Part shown: positions 7,200 through 12,065 of the stretch, one piece after another
Position numbering within the stretch: position 1 is the first letter of the stretch
Layout of the letters: each line of letters starts with the position of its first letter
Assembly: GCA_002343715.1 (NCBI GenBank)
Contig: DDSA01000084.1
Location: forward strand, 1-12,065
DNA: 12,065 nucleotides
Source: Phycisphaerales bacterium UBA2402
GTDB taxonomy: Bacteria; Planctomycetota; Phycisphaerae; Phycisphaerales; UBA1924
Reading direction: 5' to 3'
Position numbers and translations under genes: made by a program
The notes under the pieces: generated by a model
Databases searched by the model: none
The model's input: the letters and a program-made list of their open reading frames with translations, nothing else
What the model was told of the DNA's origin: nothing

Positions 7200-7231
7200 T
7201 CGGGCGGCGGGGCTGGTGTTCTCTTCAATCC

Positions 7232-7257
7232 CCGCGCCGGGATGTCGCCCGGCGCGG
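7232..7257 (-). other. Perfect 10-bp inverted repeat between the two minus-strand genes
   Basis: CCGCGCCGGG at 7232-7241 is exactly complementary to CCCGGCGCGG at 7248-7257, with a 6-base loop (ATGTCG). It begins 12 bases past the stop codon of the upstream minus-strand gene. No T-run follows on either strand, so it is not a classical intrinsic terminator. It could be an mRNA-stabilising or attenuating stem, or a protein-binding palindrome. Confidence 0.6.
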
Positions 7258-7269
7258 AGTGGTTCGGCT

Positions 7270-8121
7270 TTAGTCGAGGAAGGCCACGTTTCGCATGGCC
7301 CCCGGCGCCCGGTGCTCCTCGTTCATCAGAACCAGGTGCCAGACCCGAAGGTGCAGGCGCTCGTGGTCCGGGTGAGTCACGTAGCCGCGGACGTAGACCT
7401 CCGGATCGCGCCGCATGGGCAGCCACCGCTCGCGGGCGAGGGCGGGCTGCTCGCGCAGCAAGGCGGACCGTTCCTCTTCGGTCAGGCCGTTGGGGTAGCG
7501 GCGGCTGACATAGACCAGCACGCCGCCCCGGCGCACCGCAAAAGAGGCCATGTGCGGCTTGCCGTTGCCCCTCCGCAGCGGCTCATCCGACAGGACCAGC
7601 CAGAGGGGGAACTGCACCTGGGGCCGGGGGAGGAAGAACCATTCCCCCTGTCGCAGGTAGACCGCAGTGCGGCGTTCGCCGCGCTCCGAGGCCGGAACGT
7701 GGGCGGACTCCTGCTCGACCCGGACCTCCCGCGGCTTGAGGGCCTCCATCGCCGACGCGACGCCGGAGACCCCCCGCACATCGGGCACCCCCGCGATGAA
7801 CCACTCGCGTTCATCGTGCCCGCAGAGGTACTTCGCGCGCTCGCCGGTCGCGCCGTCGATGCTCATCAGGAGCAGGTGACGGCCGCGAGCGTCGGTCACG
7901 CGGAGTTCGGTGCGGGACCTCACCCGCAGGTCGTAGAACTGCCCCTTCGCATCGCGCCCGATGTTGAGGGCGGTGGGCAGTTCCTCGTTCCACATCTCGT
8001 GCGTGATAATGCTCCGGCGGGTGTACCGCCAGGGCGATGCCTGACGCGCGAGCAACGTGCGCCGGACCACCGCGCGGGCGCCGATGCCCTCGAACGCGCG
8101 GACGATATCGTTCGTGCTCAT
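7270..8121 (-). CDS. Hypothetical protein with two EWF motifs
   Basis: I do not recognise this 283-residue protein. It is soluble in character, with no signal peptide or membrane segment. It is rich in Arg and Glu, with beta-strand-like stretches. Two similar short blocks stand out: HDEREWFIAGVPD (102-114) followed by MEALKP, and YLRQGEWFFLPRPQ (155-168). They suggest a duplicated structural unit. The C-terminal part contains VYVRGYVTHPDHERLHLRVWH (242-262), where His250, His253 and His258 might bind metal or form a core, but no known motif is matched. An AAAGGAA ribosome site ends 7 bases before the ATG at 8121, which supports the start, and codon third positions are G/C-rich as in its neighbours. 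It precedes the methyltransferase-like gene on the same strand and may share a transcript with it. Confidence 0.8.
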   Translation of the reverse strand: MSTNDIVRAFEGIGARAVVRRTLLARQASPWRYTRRSIITHEMWNEELPTALNIGRDAKGQFYDLRVRSRTELRVTDARGRHLLLMSIDGATGERAKYLCGHDEREWFIAGVPDVRGVSGVASAMEALKPREVRVEQESAHVPASERGERRTAVYLRQGEWFFLPRPQVQFPLWLVLSDEPLRRGNGKPHMASFAVRRGGVLVYVSRRYPNGLTEEERSALLREQPALARERWLPMRRDPEVYVRGYVTHPDHERLHLRVWHLVLMNEEHRAPGAMRNVAFLD

Positions 8122-8275
8122 GACACGTTCCTTTCTGTGCTCGACCGGCGCGCGGTGTGTCCGCCGCGTGCGCGGGTGAACGGAGTGCGCGGGCGGCGTG
8201 AGCGGCGCGAGGCATCACGCCGCGGGCCGATGCGCCCGGTATGAATAACGATGGAATCAGGAGTGCGGAGACATC

Positions 8276-8308
8276 CCCGTCCGAATACCCGTGTGGGCTG
8301 CGGACGGG
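8276..8308. other. Nested inverted repeat (8-bp outer stem)
   Basis: CCCGTCCG at 8276-8283 pairs perfectly with CGGACGGG at 8301-8308. Inside the 17-base loop, CCC (8288-8290) can pair with GGG (8295-8297). It could be an RNA stem in the leader of the minus-strand gene or a dyad operator. No T-run follows. Confidence 0.4.
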
Positions 8309-8417
8309 CCGAAAGGTTCAGTTGTCGAGAGAACCCAGGGGCCTGCCCTTCAGGCGACGTGACCGAGCGACAGGATGGTGGCGTGAGTTGTGAGCATGTG
8401 GCACCTTTGAGGTAGAT

Positions 8418-8446
8418 ACATTACCCCAATCGGATGCGCGGATCAA
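8418..8446 (-). promoter_or_regulatory. Possible promoter for the minus-strand hypothetical gene
   Basis: On the minus strand TTGATC (8446-8441) and TAATGT (8423-8418) are separated by 17 bases, at the edge of the AT-rich island. The -35 box matches 4 of 6 consensus positions, the -10 box only 3 of 6. It would give a leader of nearly 300 bases containing the inverted repeat at 8276-8308. Confidence 0.25.
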
Positions 8447-8693
8447 GAGAAAGTGGCGGCATTTTTGCTGTTTTTTCTGTGTATGAATCGAGGTGTGATT
8501 GATTCTCAGTCGCGGCGGCCTCGGTCGTACTTCGTTGATGGAGACAATGAGCGCCACAACGGATGGCGGTACCGACGAGGGGTGCGCTGAAGAGTCGGTC
8601 GAATGTTTCACTCCGGCACCCGCCGCGGCGTAGACTCGGGCCGCGAGTCCCGGTGCATCCATGCTCTCACTATCGCGTTCCTCCGCTCACTGA

Positions 8694-10448
8694 ATGACCC
8701 TGCTGCTCCTCGCTCTCATCGCCTGCGGCGTTCTCGTGATCGGGTACTTCGGGTACGGCGCGTTCATCGCGCGGCAGTACCGGCTCGACGACTCGGCCAC
8801 CACGCCCGCGGTGGCCCGGGCCGACGGGGTGGACTTCGTGCCCGAGAAGCCTTTCGCGCTCATGGCGCAGCACTTTTCGGCTATCGCCGCGGCGGGGCCG
8901 ATCGCCGGGCCGATCCTGGCGTGCCTGAGTTTCGGGTGGCTGCCGTGTTTGCTGTGGATCGGTCTTGGGGTCATCTTCATCGGCGCGGTGCACGATTTTT
9001 CGGCGCTGGTGGCGAGCATCCGCCACGGGGCGCACTCGATCGCCGAGATCGCGAGACAGAACCTCGGCCAGCGCGCGGGCACGGCGATGCTGTGGTTCAT
9101 CTGGCTGGCGCTGCTGTACGTCATCATCGCCTTCACGCAGATGACGGGGGCGAGTTTCGTCGGCCAGGCCGAAGAGTTCGAGGGGCTTGCAGCGCCGTTC
9201 AACAAGGGCGGCGCGGTCGCGGCGGCGAGCGTGCTGTACCTGCTGCTCGCGCTGGTGCTGGGGGTGGTGCAGCGCTTTCTGAAACCGCCGCTGTGGCTGA
9301 CGGGCCTGATCTTCGTGCCCGCGACGCTCGGGTGCGTCTGGCTTGGCACGCGGCTCGACGGCCTGCTGGTCATGGGGCCCCAGGGCTGGTTCGCGGTCAT
9401 CCTCGCCTATTGCCTGTTCGCGTCGATGCTGCCGATGTGGCTGTTGCAACAGCCGCGAGGGTTTCTCGGCGGATTCGTGCTCTATCTGGCGCTGGGGGTG
9501 GGGATCATCGGCCTGGTCTTCGGGCAGTTCCCCATCGGTCAGCCCGCGGTGAGCGAGAACGCGCGGCACCTCTTCACGAACTTCATCCCCGCCCTGCGGG
9601 GCGGGGACGGGTCGCCCCCCATCACGACACTCCTGGTGCCCTTCCTCTTCGTCACCATCGCGTGCGGGGCGTGCTCGGGGTTCCACGGCCTGATCTGCGG
9701 CGGCACGACGAGCCGACAGGTGACGAAGGAATCACACTGCAAGCCCGTGGCCTTCGGCGCGATGCTGCTCGAGGGCGTGGTGGCGGTGATCGCGCTGGCG
9801 ACGGTGATGATGCTGACGCCGAAAGAAGCCGCGGGGTTGCCGCCGGCGCGCATCTACGGCGACGGCCTGGCGCGGTTCCTGACACTGCTGCTGGGGAAGG
9901 ACGCGCTGGTCTTCTGCGCCACGTTCGGAGCGATGGCCTTCTCGACGTTTGTCTTCGACACGCTCGACGTTTCGACGCGGCTGGGGCGCTACCTGCTGCA
10001 GGAACTCTTCGGCGTCAAGGGGCGACTCTCCGGCTGGCTCGCCTCGGGCATCACGGTGGGCATCCCGCTGGCGGTCCTGGCGACGGCGGACAGCAAGGCC
10101 TACCTCATCTTCTGGACGCTCTTCGGCACCTCGAACCAACTGCTCGCGGCCCTCACGCTGCTGGGCGTCACGGTGTGGCTGCACAAGAGCGGCCGGCGGA
10201 TCTGGTACACCCTGGTGCCGATGCTCTTTGTCATGTCGATCACGCTCTTCGCGCTGACGATCCAGGCATGGGTGGGTGTGCGTGACGGCGTGCGGGGTTT
10301 ATGGAGGCTGGAGAGCGGGGCGCTCAACCCCACCATCCCCAACGGGGCGGTGGCGGTCGTGCTCATCGCCCTCGCGGCGGTCTTCATCGCGGAAGCGGTG
10401 CGGGCGATGAAGAACGGACGGATGGCCGTAACGGAGAAGCGTTCGTAG
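8694..10448 (+). CDS. cstA: CstA-family peptide/pyruvate transporter
   Basis: This 584-residue polytopic inner-membrane protein has the characteristic CstA signatures. These are HFSAIAAAGPIAGPI (60-74), GAVHDFSALVASIRHG (97-112), ACGACSGFHGLICGGTTSRQ (323-342), FDTLDVSTRLGRYLLQEL (421-438) and GTSNQLLAALTLLG (478-491). Many hydrophobic segments (for example 3-26, 83-99, 132-149, 176-193, 234-250, 260-277, 313-330, 552-568) fit the family's numerous transmembrane helices. CstA proteins are carbon-starvation-associated transporters linked to peptide uptake and, in enterobacteria, to pyruvate uptake. It is shorter than the roughly 700-residue E. coli CstA, which may reflect the shorter class of the family. 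The small YbdD/YjiX-type protein that often accompanies cstA is not visible downstream. The start at 8694 gives a fully hydrophobic first helix, but no Shine-Dalgarno is evident. Expression may come from the upstream AT-rich region. Confidence 0.94.
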   Translation: MTLLLLALIACGVLVIGYFGYGAFIARQYRLDDSATTPAVARADGVDFVPEKPFALMAQHFSAIAAAGPIAGPILACLSFGWLPCLLWIGLGVIFIGAVHDFSALVASIRHGAHSIAEIARQNLGQRAGTAMLWFIWLALLYVIIAFTQMTGASFVGQAEEFEGLAAPFNKGGAVAAASVLYLLLALVLGVVQRFLKPPLWLTGLIFVPATLGCVWLGTRLDGLLVMGPQGWFAVILAYCLFASMLPMWLLQQPRGFLGGFVLYLALGVGIIGLVFGQFPIGQPAVSENARHLFTNFIPALRGGDGSPPITTLLVPFLFVTIACGACSGFHGLICGGTTSRQVTKESHCKPVAFGAMLLEGVVAVIALATVMMLTPKEAAGLPPARIYGDGLARFLTLLLGKDALVFCATFGAMAFSTFVFDTLDVSTRLGRYLLQELFGVKGRLSGWLASGITVGIPLAVLATADSKAYLIFWTLFGTSNQLLAALTLLGVTVWLHKSGRRIWYTLVPMLFVMSITLFALTIQAWVGVRDGVRGLWRLESGALNPTIPNGAVAVVLIALAAVFIAEAVRAMKNGRMAVTEKRS

Positions 10449-10682
10449 TCATACCAGTACCCGCGGATGGTGTGCCTCTTCCAGCCTTCCGGTGCATGCT
10501 CCCGCAACTCTTCGACCGATCGAGCCGACCGCCGATATGCTCGTCGCTCCTTTCTCTGCCGCCGTGCGGCGTTCGGTTCAGGCCCGAAGACGCGGCGCCT
10601 CAGTTCGTCAAGAGGTCGCGTGCAGCGCACGAATGTTGAGTATCAAGTACCCGTTTGTAACGACCAGAGCGATCCAATCTTC

Positions 10683-12065
10683 ATGACGCACCAACTCCTT
10701 TCGTTCTCGGGGTCGATGACCCTCGCTTCGATCTGCCTGGCACAGTCGGGCGCTTCGCTCTCCTCGTTCCCGCCCGAGGCGAGGGCGGCGTACGTCGAGT
10801 ACGAGAAGGCGCTCTTCGAAGAAGCAAGGCCCGACCGCCTCCGCGAGACACACATCCTCCTCGCGCAGGAGCCGCACATCGCGGGCACGGAAGGGGACGC
10901 CCGGACCATCGAGCGCATCGCCGCGATTTTCCGTGAACTGAACCTCGAGGTCGAGATTCACACGATCTGGCCCCTCCTGGCCGAGCCGATCTCGGCGGAG
11001 GTCCAGATCATCGCGCCCGACACCGTGAACCTGGACCTCAAGGAAGTCCCGCTGCGCGAGGACAAGTACTCATCGCAGACCACCATCGGTTGGAACGCCT
11101 ACAGCGGCAGCGGCGAGGCCGCGGGCGAAGTGGTCTACGCCAACTACGGCCGCAAGCAGGACTTCGAAATGCTCCGGCGGCTGGGGATCGACTGCACCGG
11201 CAAGATCGTGGTGGCCCGCTACGGCGGCAACTACCGCGGATTCAAAGCCAAGTTCGCCGAGGCGGCGGGCGCGGCGGGCCTCATCATTTTCACCGACCCG
11301 GCGGACAGCGGGTATATGAAGGGCCTGACCTACCCGGAAGGCGGCTACGCCAACGACTGCTGCATCCAGCGCGGCAGCATCATGACGCTGGGGTACCAGG
11401 GCGACCCGCTCACGCCGGGCATCGAGGCGACGCGCGATACGAAACGCCGGGCTGAATCCGACGTCGCCCTGCCGCGGATCCCGGTGCAGCCGATGGGGTA
11501 CGGCCCCGCGAAGGAGATTCTGTCGCGGATGAAAGGCCAGGCCGTGCCCGACGGCTGGCAGGGGGGGCTTCCGTTCACGTACCGCGTCACGGGCGGTGAT
11601 GAACTCCGCGTGCGGATGCGAGTGGAACAGAAGCGGGAGATCAAAAAGACGGCCAACGTGGTGGCGACGCTTCGCGGGGAAACGCACCCGGAACAACTGG
11701 TCATCATGGGGGCGCACCACGACGCCTGGAACCACGGCGCGGCCGACCCACTGTGCGGCACGATCGCGGTGATCGAATCGGCCCGCGCCTTCTCGAAACT
11801 CGCGGCGGAGGGGAAACGCCCGGCCCGGTCGGTGGTCTTCGCGGCGTGGGGCGCGGAAGAGTTCGGCATCATCGGGAGCACGGAATGGGTCGAGGCGAAC
11901 CGCGCGAATCTGATGAAAAACGCCGTGGCGTATATCAACCTGGACATGGCGAGCATGGGGCCGCAGTTCGGCGGGGCGGTGTCGCCCTCGATGCGCGCGG
12001 TGGTGGCCGATGTCGCGGCGACGGTCCCCGCGCCTGGGTTCACTGGCACGGTGTACGAGGGGGGG
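10683..12065 (+). CDS. M28-family, glutamate-carboxypeptidase-II-like peptidase (3' end outside window)
   Basis: 461 residues are visible and the frame runs off the right edge; family members are about 700-750 residues. Order of parts: a weak signal-like N-terminus (SMTLASICLAQSGAS, about 11-25, lacking a clear basic start), then a short leading segment of the catalytic region (HILLAQEPHIAGTEGD). A protease-associated domain follows (about 115-270, with TGKIVVARYGGNYRGFKAKFAEAAGAAG and LIIFTDPADSGYMKG). The zinc-peptidase domain comes last. Co-catalytic zinc residues match human GCPII in order: His345 (MGAHHDAW), Asp355 (ADPLCGT), Glu392/Glu393 (WGAEEFGIIGSTEW, general base plus ligand) and Asp421 (INLDMA). 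The last histidine ligand lies beyond the window. It probably acts outside the cytoplasm as an aminopeptidase or carboxypeptidase on short or acidic peptides; which one cannot be told here. ATG at 10683 is preferred over an in-frame GTG at 10620, which would place a polar 21-residue stretch before the hydrophobic segment. The 234-base gap after cstA holds no supported gene. Confidence 0.92.
   Translation, partial: MTHQLLSFSGSMTLASICLAQSGASLSSFPPEARAAYVEYEKALFEEARPDRLRETHILLAQEPHIAGTEGDARTIERIAAIFRELNLEVEIHTIWPLLAEPISAEVQIIAPDTVNLDLKEVPLREDKYSSQTTIGWNAYSGSGEAAGEVVYANYGRKQDFEMLRRLGIDCTGKIVVARYGGNYRGFKAKFAEAAGAAGLIIFTDPADSGYMKGLTYPEGGYANDCCIQRGSIMTLGYQGDPLTPGIEATRDTKRRAESDVALPRIPVQPMGYGPAKEILSRMKGQAVPDGWQGGLPFTYRVTGGDELRVRMRVEQKREIKKTANVVATLRGETHPEQLVIMGAHHDAWNHGAADPLCGTIAVIESARAFSKLAAEGKRPARSVVFAAWGAEEFGIIGSTEWVEANRANLMKNAVAYINLDMASMGPQFGGAVSPSMRAVVADVAATVPAPGFTGTVYEGG

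Larger units (their letters stand above)
8122..8693. other. 572-base gene-free regulatory stretch
   Basis: No convincing gene is present on either strand. The part near 8122-8230 is GC-rich and carries the ribosome site of the minus-strand gene. In the middle is an 8-bp inverted repeat (8276-8308). From about 8405 to 8515 the composition drops sharply: 17 of 50 bases in 8461-8510 are G or C. This AT-rich island includes T-runs at 8462-8466 and 8471-8476. The stretch lies between divergent genes and should hold promoters for both. The longest minus-strand frame here (8318-8662) is rejected as coding. Confidence 0.55.

Noticed and set aside
7168..8244. A 358-codon plus-strand frame
   Set aside because: It is antisense to the hypothetical gene at 7270-8121, which has a good ribosome site and a less biased composition.
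8318..8662. A 114-codon minus-strand frame in the spacer
   Set aside because: It crosses the AT-rich island with abrupt composition change and shows no domain or convincing ribosome site. It is best read as non-coding.
10558..10570. A GCCGC-CGT-GCGGC hairpin after cstA, considered as a terminator
   Set aside because: The stem is only 5 bp with a 3-base loop, and no T-run follows on either strand.
10100..10630. A minus-strand frame overlapping the end of cstA, considered as a CstA-associated small protein
   Set aside because: It overlaps cstA antisense and does not resemble the YbdD/YjiX family.
10636..10663. TTGAGT and TAACGA as a promoter for the M28 peptidase
   Set aside because: The -10 box matches only 2 of 6 positions, and the implied start of transcription leaves almost no leader.

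Overview
The window looks like chromosomal DNA of a GC-rich planctomycete, most likely of the Phycisphaerae. The best clue is a secreted protein that ends in two dockerin-like calcium loops just after a CGCPADFN segment and finishes in GGCE. I associate this tail with the surface-anchored proteins of that group. Codon third positions are strongly G/C, and long spurious frames run antisense to real genes. No rRNA, tRNA, CRISPR array, insertion sequence or phage gene was seen.

Layout, left to right. A C-terminal scrap of an unknown gene (1-186, +) is followed by a small two-CBS-domain protein (352-792, +). Convergent to it is a 661-residue exported dockerin protein with an uncharacterised central region (828-2813, -). 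Divergent from that is a two-gene unit (+): a cytoplasmic thermolysin-like (gluzincin) metallopeptidase (2979-5015) and, 30 bases later, a ComEC-like metallo-beta-lactamase-fold hydrolase (5046-6575). Two minus-strand genes converge on this unit: a hypothetical 283-residue protein (7270-8121) and, downstream of it, a 176-residue methyltransferase-like protein (6619-7149). The methyltransferase-like protein resembles the eukaryotic EFM5/EEF1AKMT1 group. A 572-base gene-free stretch holds an AT-rich island and an inverted repeat. It is followed by a CstA-family peptide/pyruvate transporter (8694-10448, +) and the first 461 residues of a glutamate-carboxypeptidase-II-like M28 peptidase (10683 to the window end, +).

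Working together: the clearest functional unit is the peptidase/MBL pair, which is probably one transcript. Two metal-dependent hydrolases, neither with a signal peptide, suggest an intracellular processing or conflict-type module, but nothing in the sequence identifies the substrate. The two minus-strand genes may be co-transcribed. The methyltransferase-like gene has a predicted hairpin over its Shine-Dalgarno sequence, and there is a perfect 10-bp hairpin between the two genes. CstA and the M28 peptidase could both serve peptide use (uptake and extracellular or periplasmic trimming), though 234 bases separate them and linkage is only inferred.
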